Translations under genes and position numbers: made by a program
Source of the DNA: Dipteris shenzhenensis
Taxonomy: Eukaryota; Polypodiophyta; Polypodiopsida; Gleicheniales
Length of the DNA: 64,000 nucleotides
Assembly (NCBI GenBank): GCA_047967505.1
Contig: CM106539.1
Direction: 5' to 3' (one strand)
Shown: in pieces, positions 19,836 to 29,797 of the stretch
How the letters are laid out: every line of letters begins with the position of its first letter
Position numbering within the stretch: position 1 is the stretch's first letter
The notes under the pieces: generated by a model
The model's database searches: none
Seen by the model: only the letters and a program-made list of their open reading frames with translations
What the model was told of the DNA's origin: nothing

Positions 19836-21854
19836 GGCCTAGACATCACGCCAGCTCAGCAGTTTCTCCCGGTGCTAGACTCCATCCGACGGAAGCTGGC
19901 TTTCTGGAGCACTGCTAAGCTGTCTCTTGCAGGTCGTGCCCTGGTAGTTAACCAGGTCCTCCTAGCCACGGCTTGGTATGTGGCTTCCTGCTGGTGCTTC
20001 TCGAGATCTAGCGTGGCACAGCTCAGGAGGTTGGTTCGGAACTTCCTTTGGTCTGGGGAGGATGGTCTTAGAGATACCAGAGCCAGGGTTGCTTGGCAGA
20101 CAGTCATTCTTCCGCAGGCTGAGGGTGGCCTGGGGGTTATCGATCCAGAGCTTCAGAGTCAGGCCTTGTTAGGCAAGCTTGTCATCCGCGGTTTGACCCC
20201 GGGGGGGCAGACGTGGAAGATGTTACTTCAGCAGGGAGTCGGCTCTTGTGTCCCGCGCCGAGGTGGAGAGTGGCTACCGTCCCTCAGGTGGATCTTCACT
20301 TCCGCCCCGCTCACTCAGCCCCGTTCCCCACTCGTTCGTAGCCTCCTCATGGTTTGGAGGCGGCTCCGTCTCAGTCTCATTCAGTCCCCTCCCAGCTGTC
20401 AGGAGGAGATCGATCGCCAGCCGCTCATCTGGAATGGTCAGGTCAGAGATGCCGAGGGCCTTCAGTTGGGGGAGAGATCACATATCAGGTGGGACGGCTG
20501 GATGAGGGGGCCAGCCCGGTCCCTTCGAGTTTGGAGGGATACGTACAGACATCTGGAGATGGCTGATCTTGCAGACGCAGCTGGAGGTGCACGTGGAGTC
20601 CAGGCGAGACGCACGGAGATCGACGGTGCGATCCCAGCTGCTTGGTTGGTTCCACCTGAGCCTCAGGTCCTCATGCCTGGTGACACCCGCTGGCTGGGAC
20701 AGTTCACCCCCCGTGGCATCCCACTGGTGGTCGCAGGACGTATGGATGACTCCTCTATCTCCTTCTTCGCGGTTTCAGGGGATGGACGACTCAGGAGAGA
20801 GGATGCGCTCATCGACCCCCTACTCCCGTGGCAGAGGGTTAGGGTCGTAGGCCTTTTGGGGAAGGTCTGGCGTACCGACCCTAGTATCGAGCAGGATGAG
20901 TTGCAGCTTTGGCGTCTTTGGCTCTGGGAGGGGCGGCGGGCCTTGTCAGAGCTTGATTGGGACCCAGGAGAGTGGTGGTGGCCAGAGATTGTGACAGGAC
21001 AGGGGCCGACTTCCTTCTTCGCCTACAGCACGACTCTGGGCAGGCGAGTTCTCGGGAGGATGCAGAGCCGCCCCCCCACCCAGCGACCCAGCTGGTACGC
21101 ACAGGGTATTTCCAGGTTCTTTTTGCAAGCATTCTGGAAGGCCTTGTGGGAGAGCTGGCGGCCGCGGAAGATCTCATACTTCCTGTGGCTTCTTGCCCAC
21201 AAAGGTCTTCCAGTGGGGAGCTGGTTGAGGCAGATAGGCCAGGACGGATGCTGTCAGATTTGCCATGCGGATGAGGAGTCACCAAAACACTGCCTGTGGA
21301 GCTGCACTCGCGCCCAGGTAGTGTGGAGGTGGACTTTCGGGCTTCTTACTCGCGCAGCACCAGAGCTAGGATTGATCACTTGGGGCGCGTTCTGTTGGTG
21401 CAGCACCGCACCTGGTCTTCATCACTTATTCGAGGCATGCCAGCAGGACCCCACTTTCCTTATCACACAGGGGACGTGGGGGCCGCTCGAGGGTATCCCA
21501 CAGCACCTAGCAGAGGCTGATACAGGAGTTCGGGAGAGGCAGCCAGTCTGGGAGATCATCAGCAGCATTACAGGGTGGCACATCTGGACCTCGCGCTGCG
21601 CGCAGATCCTCGGTGGCACCTCCTTATCGACTGCCCAGATCATGGCGGAGATTTGGAGTGAGATTATTCATACCCTCAGAGGCCAGTGGGACCAGATTCA
21701 AGGAGACTCCCGGGCCGGTCAGGAGAAGCGGAGACGCTTCCTCCGGGCTTGGGACACACAGGGCCTCTTCTTCGAGCAGACTACGCAGGGCCTTCGGTGG
21801 CACTACTCACCACCCCGATGGCTGTTCATTCACACTCATCATATCCCTCCGTGA
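19836..21854 (+). CDS. LINE copy B ORF2 C-terminal half (RT thumb to zf-RVT)
   Basis: The reading frame is open from the first LINE base to the TGA at 21852-21854, about 670 codons. It lacks endonuclease and the RT active site because of 5' truncation. GTG at 19872 is only an internal codon. Features include KLSLAGRALVVNQVLLA, a long Trp-rich connection region and the knuckle CCQICHADEESPKHCLWSC (near 21250-21306), followed by the WEIISSITGWHIW segment also seen in copies A and C. It has no start of its own and is not expected to act alone. Confidence 0.9.
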   Translation, partial: GLDITPAQQFLPVLDSIRRKLAFWSTAKLSLAGRALVVNQVLLATAWYVASCWCFSRSSVAQLRRLVRNFLWSGEDGLRDTRARVAWQTVILPQAEGGLGVIDPELQSQALLGKLVIRGLTPGGQTWKMLLQQGVGSCVPRRGGEWLPSLRWIFTSAPLTQPRSPLVRSLLMVWRRLRLSLIQSPPSCQEEIDRQPLIWNGQVRDAEGLQLGERSHIRWDGWMRGPARSLRVWRDTYRHLEMADLADAAGGARGVQARRTEIDGAIPAAWLVPPEPQVLMPGDTRWLGQFTPRGIPLVVAGRMDDSSISFFAVSGDGRLRREDALIDPLLPWQRVRVVGLLGKVWRTDPSIEQDELQLWRLWLWEGRRALSELDWDPGEWWWPEIVTGQGPTSFFAYSTTLGRRVLGRMQSRPPTQRPSWYAQGISRFFLQAFWKALWESWRPRKISYFLWLLAHKGLPVGSWLRQIGQDGCCQICHADEESPKHCLWSCTRAQVVWRWTFGLLTRAAPELGLITWGAFCWCSTAPGLHHLFEACQQDPTFLITQGTWGPLEGIPQHLAEADTGVRERQPVWEIISSITGWHIWTSRCAQILGGTSLSTAQIMAEIWSEIIHTLRGQWDQIQGDSRAGQEKRRRFLRAWDTQGLFFEQTTQGLRWHYSPPRWLFIHTHHIPP

Positions 21855-21993
21855 GAGTATGATTTTTATTATGCTACCTTTTAGGGCTGCGTCCGGTTTG
21901 TGAACGCAGCCCGTCAGCTATAAGCTGACCTCTTGTATCTTGTTCTCGAAGTAATATAATTAGCACTGTTTTTTCGGAAAAAAAAAAAAAAAA
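19836..21993 (+). mobile_element. LINE copy B: young 5'-truncated L1-type LINE
   Basis: The insertion ends in a 16-base A run (21978-21993). It is flanked by a perfect 15-bp target duplication, TTAATTGTTAGCGCT, at 19821-19835 and 21994-22008. It starts in mid-ORF2 and matches copy A from about 4195 on. The intact reading frame and perfect duplication mark it as one of the youngest events here. Confidence 0.96.
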
Positions 21994-22112
21994 TTAATTG
22001 TTAGCGCTTTGCATGCAAATAACACACTGTGGACTAATTCTAGTCACAGTGGGCATCCCCACTGAACACATGTGCACACATAACAAATACAAAAATATAT
22101 ATTTATTCTCTG

Positions 22113-22295
22113 GTTGACCGAAGTCAACACTCTTGATCATAATTAATGGGCTTTGACCAAGGGTCGAGGCGCCTTAATTAATTAAAGTCAAGTCTCTCCA
22201 ACCGAAGTTGGCACATCTTGGTTAATCGGAGTTAACCTTCTTGGTATAAACCAAGTCTTCTTGACCGAGATCAGGCTTACTTGACCGAAGTCAAG
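22113..22295. repeat. Array of covarying hairpins in the gypsy-1 LTR
   Basis: Successive short inverted repeats sit at 22113-22128, 22198-22211, 22220-22237, 22240-22255, 22260-22275 and 22280-22295. Loops are CCGAAG or close variants (22240 has ATAA), while stems differ: GTTGA/TCAAC, CCAA/TTGG, GGTTAA/TTAACC, CTTGGT/ACCAAG, CTTGA/TCAGG, CTTGA/TCAAG. The last four start exactly 20 bp apart. Confidence 0.8.
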
Positions 22296-22437
22296 TATCT
22301 GTGACCGTAGTTCTTTGACCAATAGAAAAACTCTTTTGACCATAATTAATCCATATGGAAAAACTCTTTAATTATGATCAAATAAATGGTCAACTGTACT
22401 TTGACTTAGGATATTTACATTGTGGTGACATGATGTA

Positions 22438-23895
22438 ATGAAGGATTACTATGCGGAAGATGAGCAATTTGCTGAAATTTATGACCAGCTTCATAATGGA
22501 CAGAGGCACGAGCATTATGTGCTTAAGGATGGGTTTATGATGATGCATGGCAGGTTGTGTGTAACAACTAAGCAGCTAAGGTAGAAAGTCATGAGAGAAT
22601 GTCATGATCCTCCATATGCAGGACATCGAGGTATTGATGCTACAATTAGGCGGTGGGGCATTTCTTTTATTGGCCTACGCTGCGTCGCGATGTTGATGAG
22701 TATGTTCGCACATGCCTAACCTGTCAGAAGGCGAAGTATGATCGCGGGAAGACTCCTAGACTGTTACGTCCTTTGCCCATACCCAGTGGACCATGGGAGA
22801 GCATAGCCATGGATTTTATTTTTTATTTGCCGAGGACACCTACAGGTAATGATGGAATATCGACGATCATTGATCGCTTCAGCAAGCAGGCACACCTCAT
22901 TCCTGTACGGAAGAAGATTGGGGCAAATCATATGACGAAGTTATTCATGCATAATATCTTCAAGTATCATGGTATGCCAAAGTAAATTGTGAGTGATAGA
23001 GACCCACACATGACTAGCTTGTTTTGGTGGGGAATTTTTGAGAATATGGACACTACCCTCCTATTTTCTTCTACTTTTCATCCACAGACCGATGGGCAAT
23101 CAGAGGGGGCAAATTCCACAGCTCTAGATTTGCTGAAATGCTATGTTTCGGAACACCAGTCACAATGAAGAAGTTCTTACCCTTGGTGGAGTACGCTTAC
23201 AATAACACGGTACATTCTTCCACAGGTAAAGCTCCATTTGAGATAGTGGAAGGCCGACGTAAGATTCCACCCATCTTGCAGACAAAAGATAAAATTTTTG
23301 AGGCTGATAAGCATGTGGAGAGCTTGGACATAGCTTATCAAAAGGTGAAACAAGCATTGCAGAAGTCACAGGAGAAGCAGAAAAAGGCAATAGACAAGCA
23401 CAGGCGTGATGTTGTCATCAAGGAAGGTAATTATGTCTTGCTGCATTTTTAGAAAGCAAGGCTGAAAAGTACACGGGGTCGTACTCGACTATTCCCTAAG
23501 CTAAGTATGAGGTACCATGGGCCTTTCAAGGTAACTCAACATATTAATGATGTAGCATTTCGCTTACAATTGCCTAATCATTGGAAGATTCACAATGCTT
23601 TTCATGTAAGTCTCCTTAAGCCTTGTCAAGGTGATGTGCCTACGGATTTGCCTTCAGAGATCCAGCCAGAGGTGGAAGACTTGGATGAGATCCTTGTACC
23701 CAAGCAACTTCTAGCACATAGACAAAGGAAAGTAAAAGGTAAAGTTGTACAACCTATTTGGTGAAATTTTGTAATTATTCATCATTAAATGCGAAGTGGA
23801 TGGAGGAGGACGAGTTGGCAGATACTCCTCAGGTGTTACAGCTTTATCTTGAGGCTTTCCAGTTGGAGCCCAGTTCAGCAGAGCGCTAGGTGTCT
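22438..23895 (+). pseudogene. Gypsy-2 integrase and chromodomain-like tail
   Basis: Coding begins abruptly at MKDYYAEDE. It shows the integrase zinc-binding end (PPYAGHRG, CLTCQKAKYD), the core (MDFIFYLPRTPTGNDG, IVSDRDPHMTSLFW, HPQTDGQSE), the C-terminal KIHNAFHVSLLKP segment and, in a shifted frame, NYSSLNAKWMEEDELADTP, the end of a chromodomain-like module. In this clade that tail can steer integration to heterochromatin. Stops are TAG at 22582-22584 and 23450-23452 and TAA near 22983; frameshifts lie near 22650, 23130 and 23760. Confidence 0.92.
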
Positions 23896-24375
23896 GTAGC
23901 ATTACCTGATGCGCAAGGGGGGAGTTAGCGCTTCCATTCTTGTTGTACAGACCCATTCATGTATCCTAGAGGACACTTGGTGTTGCATTTTTGTTTCACC
24001 CGACGTAATGGTTGTTGACAGTATCTTCGCCGTGAGGGCCTCTATGATTGGTGTGCTAGCCACTTGGTTTTGATGCATCTTATGTGCAATGTATTATGTA
24101 TTTGTTACCATGGCTCTACAGATACATATTCATTGTTAGTTGACCTGTTAGTGGCATTGGTATGCTGTCCTTTCAGGTTTGGTTGGTCTGTTGGGTCGCT
24201 CCCATTTGAGACTTGGTTGATCTCTTGATCACATTGTTGGCTGTCTTTCAGATTTAATTATTTGGTTATTTTTCTATTTCAGCTTTGGTTATTTCATTTG
24301 CTTTTGATTTTTCCATTGCTACTATTTTCTTTTGTTTTGATTTGCAAGCAATCGAGGACGTTTGCCTTCTTTCAA
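23896..24375 (+). other. Gypsy-2 3' untranslated region
   Basis: AT-rich non-coding sequence lies between the pol end and the PPT. A second purine run (GCAAGGGGGGAG, near 23914) was noted, but the context at 24376 fits better as the PPT. Nothing else was seen. Confidence 0.5.
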
Positions 24376-24385
24376 CAGGGGGGTC
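24376..24385 (+). other. Gypsy-2 polypurine tract
   Basis: ACAGGGGGGT-type purine run directly before an LTR start TGTCACGATG. The preceding GAGGACG context is typical of plant gypsy 3' ends. Confidence 0.75.
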
Positions 24386-25444
24386 TGTCACGATGACATG
24401 AAATTATGGGACTTTTGATTTGCGACTCCCGTAATTTGCGCGTGACTGCCTTGAGTCTCTGGGGCGTGAGGGTCCGGCCATGGGGCGGGACTTGGGGAAA
24501 TAAAATTCCTAGTGGGCCCTTGGAAATAGTGAATGTGCACCCGGTTACTAGGCAATTAATTCTTAGGGCCAAAGTGTGCACCAAGGGGGGCTAAAAGAGT
24601 GGTGCAATTAAAAATTGCTAATTTTAGCACACGACTACAAACAGGGCTCCTTTTTTGGGTTCAGTTGGCCAAATCAGTTCCAGAAGGAGCCAGATCATCA
24701 GTTGTGAGCTACCTGAGCCTGTCAGGTGCTGCTAGAGCAAAATCACATATTACCAGGAGCTTCCGGAGCCTGCCAGAGGAAATCGTCACCAACCAGGGCC
24801 AGTACCAGTGCATCCAGGGCCTGCCAGAGGAAAACGCACCAGATCCAGAGCCTCTTGCAGATTGCGATTTCTGCCATGTCTTCTGCAAATTGTGATTCTG
24901 TTTCCAAGTCCTCCGGGCTGTGCCAGGTGACTGCGTCCTGTTCTGGTTCTATTTCCAAGTATTTCTGGGCTGCTACAGGAAATTGCCATCTGTTTTCAGG
25001 AGTTTCCAGGCTGTCCAGGCTGTCCCACGAAAATTGCGATTTGTTTCTAGGCTGTCCAAGCTGTGCAGGAAGATTGCGACTTGATTTCTAGAGGCTTCCG
25101 GGCTGTGCGAGCTGATTTTAGTAACTTTCCAGGCGTGGGTGTTCCAGGGTGACCTTTCTTCTGTAGATTCCGGGTAGAAGAAGGCTTGTCTTTGCCTGCT
25201 TTTGCCGTTCCCTGATTGGTTGCTGGCTAGTTATTGCGTTTGGGTTTCTTTCCTCGCGAAGAAGGGTTGATTTATGCTGTTGGACAGTGGCCAGGGAGGC
25301 TATAGATTGAGGCAACCCTCTGGGAAGTGTTTGGTTGTTTGATTGCACCAGAGTTCACAACTGTTGAGGGCCTTGTCTTGCAATTGTTCAGCCATGTTTG
25401 GCTGGTTGGGCACTTGGTTGTGCGATTGTAGGAGTGATTTAGAC
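24386..25444 (+). repeat. Gypsy-2 3' LTR, left part
   Basis: Starts TGTCACGATG. From about 24665 to 25110 it contains a degenerate tandem array with a period of roughly 55-65 bp, built on TTCC(G/A)GGCTGT, CCAGG and ATTGCGATTT words. It resumes at 28969 after copia-2. Confidence 0.75.
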
Positions 25445-25712
25445 TGTTAGAATTATAGATATAATTCAGCAGTGACCAATGTAATTTAATAAGCTAGTTA
25501 GGGGCACTTTTCCCTCTTTAAGAGGTTTTCCCCCCTAACCGCAGTTAGTCCACTAACTATGGTTAGTGACTACTAAGGTTTTGTCACTAGGACAAAACCT
25601 TATCTCACTCCTTCAGTTGTATCACTCTTACTCTCATCTATTTGCAACTAAGCTTTCAGCTCACTCTCTCTCCCGTTTCTTGCTCTCACTGTTGCTCTCT
25701 CTCTTTCTCACA
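25445..25712 (+). repeat. Copia-2 5' LTR
   Basis: This 268-bp LTR starts TGTTAGAATT and ends TTTCTCACA. Its right third differs from that of copia-1, indicating a different subfamily despite very similar gag. Confidence 0.93.
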
Positions 25713-25714
25713 TT

Positions 25715-25726
25715 TGGTATCAGAGC
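25715..25726 (+). other. Copia-2 primer binding site
   Basis: TGGTATCAGAGC, initiator tRNA-Met type, two bases after the LTR. Confidence 0.93.
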
Positions 25727-25794
25727 GGGTTCTTCCTGCTCTTGCTCCTGCTGCACATTCGCCTCCAGCTCCAGCCCAACAGCTTCCTGCTCCA

Positions 25795-26220
25795 ATCGTT
25801 CGTCATCCATACAGATCGTCCGTACAATCTGTACGGACTGATTCCGTACAGTCCTGAATATTACATGCACTACCATTCGTCGCCGTACAGCTCCGTACCA
25901 GTGCTCCGTACATACCTTCGCCGTACCAGATCTGCTCCTCGTCCGTACCAACGCTCTGTACATACCTTCGACCGTACAGATCTGCTCGAGCTCCACAATC
26001 TGTGCGTCCGTACTGCGCCGTACTGTTTCGTCACCGCAGATCTGTACGTCCGTACTGCAGATCTGCCGTACACCTGTGTACACCCGTATTGTGTTGTACC
26101 TGCTCGTCCGTACATCCGTACCTGCAAGTTCCGTACTGCACACCTACATCAGCCGCCGTACTGCATTCCGTACAGTTATACTGCAGGTGTACGGATTCTG
26201 TACAAGGTTTATTGTGCAAG
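25795..26220 (+). repeat. GTAC-dense leader of copia-2
   Basis: CCGTAC and related words occur every 10-20 bp, as in copia-1, but without the 50-bp tandem unit and in a different order. A TTTGGGGCTTT block follows at 26390-26660. Confidence 0.8.
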
Positions 26221-26894
26221 TTCCTTCATCTACCGGTGATCCTTGGTAGGCATTCTTGCAGTTCTTCTGCAACATTTGCAGATCTGGTGGTATTTGTGCA
26301 GACATTTGCAGTCTTTTGCAGTCATTTGGGTATTTTCGGGTTCATAGTTGCTTGTGAAGTAGACATTGCAGGTAGATTCAGAGGTTTAGCCCAAAAATTT
26401 GGGTCTTTCTGCTGAAATTGCAAAATTTGGGGCTTTCTGTGCTTTTGCCCCTTTCTAGTTGCAATTTCAAGCTCAAAATTTGGGGCTTTCAGTTTTGCAG
26501 TACAATTTCTTGCAGAAATTTGGGGATTTTGTGATTACACTGCAATTTCGCAATGAAATTTGGGGCTTTTGCAGACAGAGCGCAATTTTTACAACATTTG
26601 GGGCTTTTGGTCAATTTGCCCCTTTCTGGTTGCAATTTCAGGCCTATTTTGGGGCTTTTGTGTTCAGAGAGCAATTTTGGAGATTTCAGTTCACACTGCC
26701 TTTCTGTAAGTGTTTTGCAGCACTTTTGGCAGATTTTGGGAGAGTTTTGATGCTTTGACAGATTTCTGACAGAGAAATTGCAGAAATCTGAGTTGCATTT
26801 TCAGCCAGTGCTTGGCTGTGTTTTTTGGGAGTTGTGCATTTCATTCCCAGTAAGGGAATTCAGTTTTGTATCTGCTAAAATCTCTTTCTCAGAT

Positions 26895-27845
26895 ATGGCC
26901 CAGCAAAATCAGAATGATTTCCAGTTCGATGGCCTTTCACAGGAAGACAAGTTGGATGGTACCAACTACTCCCTATGGAGTTTTATGGTACGCACTATTC
27001 TGATTTCTCGCAATTTATGGGATTATGTGAATGGGGGTGAGATCCGACCAGCAAGTATGGCACCTTATACCCCTCCCCAGCAAGGAGGAGAAAGAGGTCG
27101 TGCACAGGGTGCAACTGCAAGACAAGTTGTTGGTGCAGCTGTAGCCACCACTCCAGAACAAAAGAGATGGGATTCACGGGATGCCTTAGCTTTGTCATGC
27201 ATCTTTCTTTCAGTGAAAAGATTTATCATTCCGCATATCCGGTCGTGTAAGACCTCGAAGGCAGCGTGGGATATCTTAGAAAGCATGTATGCAGCCCGGA
27301 ATGATGCAAGGGTATCTTTCTTGAAAAGAGAGTTAAGTAATACACATATGGAAGAGGGTGACTCCATGTCAGTCCACCTCACAAAGCTACAGGATCTCAG
27401 AGAGCAATCATTGAACATTGATGAGATTATTCCTGCTTCAGAGATGATTACCACCACTCTGAATTCTCTTCCTGAGACTTATCTCAGCTTTCATACCTCG
27501 CTGAACTTATCATTGAGGGGGGTTGCAAATCCTCTCACTTTTCATGAGTTGATAGGACTTCTGCTTCAAGAAGAGCAGACCAGGAAAAACTTGGCTTCAC
27601 GTGGAGGTGAACAAGCCATGCTCTCAAAGTTAAAGTCAAAAGGAAAGGGACAGGCAAAGACATCAGTAAATCAGCCTTCCAATGGGTCAGGACAGCCTTC
27701 ACAAAAGGCTAAGAATGATGCAAGTAAGCCCAAGAAGAAGGGTTTTTGTCATTACTGCAAAAAGCCAGGTCATCACATTGCAGAATGCAGGAAAAGGCTT
27801 GCAAAAGAGAATAAAAACAGCTCCGGTATGGCTGTTTCAGATTGA
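26895..27845 (+). CDS. Copia-2 gag
   Basis: This is an intact 316-codon gag from ATG 26895 (MAQQNQNDF) to TGA 27843-27845. It has the UBN2-type capsid region, a Lys/Ser/Gln-rich linker and one CCHC knuckle (CHYCKKPGHHIAEC). In copia-1 the final TGA is a Ser codon and translation continues into protease. Here the stop leaves a free Gag, which could in principle still form particles. The open frame extends upstream to 26778, but this ATG matches the copia-1 start. Confidence 0.88.
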   Translation: MAQQNQNDFQFDGLSQEDKLDGTNYSLWSFMVRTILISRNLWDYVNGGEIRPASMAPYTPPQQGGERGRAQGATARQVVGAAVATTPEQKRWDSRDALALSCIFLSVKRFIIPHIRSCKTSKAAWDILESMYAARNDARVSFLKRELSNTHMEEGDSMSVHLTKLQDLREQSLNIDEIIPASEMITTTLNSLPETYLSFHTSLNLSLRGVANPLTFHELIGLLLQEEQTRKNLASRGGEQAMLSKLKSKGKGQAKTSVNQPSNGSGQPSQKAKNDASKPKKKGFCHYCKKPGHHIAECRKRLAKENKNSSGMAVSD

Positions 27846-27913
27846 GCTCCTCATGCATCTAACAGTGGGGATGCTGCAGCCAACTTTGTTGGACAGGATT
27901 ATGCCTTTTTATC

Positions 27914-28793
27914 TTGCATTTCAAGGCAATTAAGTGCATATTTGTTGGGTACAGTGCAGAAAGCAAGGGGTACCGTCTCTACAATCTTGCTACACGCAAG
28001 ATCATTGTCAGTAGAGATGTGATATTTGCAGAAAATTCAGCTCACACTCAGGCTGAATTTCATATGCCTTCTTCTTTAGAGGATGTTTTTGAGGGGTTGC
28101 TACCCATTGCCTTGGGTTCCCCTGCTGATATTTCTCATGCAAATCAGAATTTACAGCCACCTCCCGATGCTCCAGTTCAGCCACAGGATGTCTTGCCACC
28201 TCCACAAGCAGTGGAACAGGTGGTTCAGCAAGAAATTGCAGACATACATGCAGCAAAAACAGTCCCACATTGGCTGTTACAAACTCTCAGGGAGAGTAAG
28301 ATTGATGCTCCATTACCTGGCAGGACTTGCAGTGCAGTAAGGCACATGGAAGGTGCTAATTCAGTGGAATCAGCATATGCAGGTACTCTTCTCGATGAGG
28401 AGGAGCCTGCAACATTCGAAGAAGCAAAGGACAATGTGCATTGGATGAATGCCATGCACGATGAATTGCAGTCCATTCAGAAAAATCAGACTTGGGATGT
28501 CGTAGACTTGCCACCAAGTAAACATGCCATTGGTACACGATGGGTTTTCAAGGTGAAACGGAAGCCAGATGGCTCGATTGACAAATACAAGGCAAGGCTG
28601 GTTGCCAAAGGCTATGCTCAGAAAAAGGGCATAGATTATGAGGAGACTTTTGCTCCTACATCCGGGATGACCACCATCCGATCTGTTATTGCACTGGCTG
28701 CACATTTTGAGTGGAATGTTCATCAGTTGGACATTAAAACAGCCTTCCTAAATGGAAACTTGTTGGAAGAGGTTTATGTCAAACAACCTCCGC
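27914..28793 (+). pseudogene. Copia-2 integrase tail and N-terminal RT
   Basis: After a roughly 1.3-kb deletion the frame picks up at the integrase C-terminus (KCIFVGYSAESKGYRLYN). It runs through the Pro/Gln-rich linker into RT (WVFKVKRKPDGSID, AFLNGNLLEEVYVK) and stops where RT is fused to LTR sequence. The region equivalent to the copia-1 25-bp deletion is intact here. The YVDD active site is missing. Confidence 0.9.
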
Positions 28794-28963
28794 AGTTAGT
28801 CCACTAACTATGGTTAGTGACTACTAAGGTTTTGTCACTAGGACAAAACCTTATCTCACTCCTTCAGTTGTATCACTCTTACTCTCATCTATTTGCAACT
28901 AAGCTTTCAGCTCACTCTCTCTCCCGTTTCTTGCTCTCACTGTTGCTCTCTCTCTTTCTCACA
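28794..28963 (+). repeat. Copia-2 3' LTR, left-truncated
   Basis: This is the last 170 bp of the LTR, joined to RT at a CCG shared by both parents of the junction (CCTCCG of RT, TAACCGCAG of LTR). Confidence 0.9.
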
Positions 28964-28968
28964 CAGAC

Positions 28969-29300
28969 AGTGGATGCTATTGGGGTCTCTATTGCATGCT
29001 TTGGTTGCCTGAGGATACAAGATTGCCTAGTGATTGGATGCCGTTTGCCGTTTGAAGTTGAGCAAGGAATTACAGGGTGGGCTGGACGGGAAGTTTGCGG
29101 GCGTTGGTTTGCTTGTGGTCAAACTTCCCAGAGACCTTTGTAATCAGCCACTTCACTTCAAATGAATGTTCAATAAATACCACAAGGGGTGCCAACATTT
29201 GGGGCCAATCGGTGTCCTTGTTTCTGAGTAGAACGCTCCCCTGTGATTTGTTCTGTGGTGCATATTTACTTGTCAATTTACTGTGTATGCTGTAATTAAG
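28969..29300 (+). repeat. Gypsy-2 3' LTR, right part
   Basis: This continues the LTR after copia-2. It includes TTCAATAAATACC near 29165-29180, a possible polyadenylation signal. The right boundary is undefined. Confidence 0.55.
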
Positions 29301-29312
29301 TGGATCCTACCA

Positions 29313-29797
29313 CCCTTTACGATGTTGAGGCTGGTTTCAACAAGGCCCTATATCAAGGCTGAGCCCCTACTCCAAACAAGCCGACCTGAGGGCCAGCAGC
29401 AGCCGAGGCGGCCATCCATATGCTGCTCTACATATGCTTATAAAGAGGCTGGACCCCCTTGTCCATAGCAAGCCTCTACACACCTCCAAGGACTGCTCAC
29501 ACAGCACGCAAACGGGCCCATGAGATACCCTAATCAGCAGGGATCTGACCCACAACCCTAGGCGCCTCCAAGAGCTCCCACGAGCACATAGGCTGATCTA
29601 TTGCCCCCTGCCTGGAAACAATGCGCCTGCACGTGGGGCTGACACGTGGGCCTGAAAGGACCTCTCTATCCTCACGAGGGCGGGCACACCCACAACACGA
29701 AACCTCACTCAACCTACCCTAGCCTCAGGGGGGGGGCAGACCCACAAGCACTAGCCCTCTCTCACTACGGTGACATCAGGAGATGTTGACCTCAACA
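29313..29797 (-). repeat. Truncated LTR of the NA-2 family
   Basis: The last 500 bp match the inner half of the NA-2 LTRs, with GGCCGAC/GGGCTG words and the shared end GACATCAGGAGATGTTGACC. The left end is missing. It abuts a LINE fragment at 29798. Confidence 0.75.

Larger units (their letters stand above)
14352..22430 (-). mobile_element. Gypsy-1: Ty3/gypsy element, minus strand, 3' end missing
   Basis: On the minus strand the order is 5' LTR (from about 22430 down to 19386), PBS, long leader, gag, protease, RT, RNase H and the start of integrase. The element is cut within integrase at about 14376 and has no 3' LTR here. The gag-PR-RT-RH-INT order marks it as Ty3/gypsy. Its RT, RNase H and integrase resemble the chromovirus-like gypsy-2 and gypsy-3. 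A LINE (19836-21993) sits in its LTR. The outer LTR boundary is uncertain. Confidence 0.88.
19386..22430 (-). repeat. Gypsy-1 5' LTR (interrupted by LINE copy B)
   Basis: The inner edge is set by the PBS. Without the LINE and one target copy the LTR would be about 0.86 kb. The outer edge is not sharp: CA-ending candidates are at about 22419 and 22430, just before gypsy-2 coding sequence begins. No second copy exists in the window to align against. Confidence 0.65.
25445..28963 (+). mobile_element. Copia-2: deleted sister of copia-1
   Basis: It has the same LTR, PBS, leader and gag as copia-1, with two large losses. One removes protease and integrase (between 27924 and 27925 relative to copia-1). 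The other fuses RT directly to the middle of the 3' LTR at about 28793. The flanks TAGAC (25440-25444) and CAGAC (28964-28968) are a 5-bp target duplication with one C/T change. It is a non-autonomous deletion derivative. Confidence 0.93.
22438..29300 (+). mobile_element. Gypsy-2: 5'-truncated chromovirus-like Ty3/gypsy
   Basis: It comprises the pol 3' end, a 3' non-coding stretch, a PPT and a long LTR split by copia-2. The right end of the LTR is not defined; sequence up to about 29300 is assigned because it continues after the copia-2 target copy and includes an AATAAA-type signal near 29170. Confidence 0.75.

Noticed and set aside
22438-23760. Gypsy-2 as the missing 3' half of gypsy-1
   Set aside because: Gypsy-2 lies on the opposite strand and includes integrase sequence that overlaps what gypsy-1 already has, so they are separate copies.
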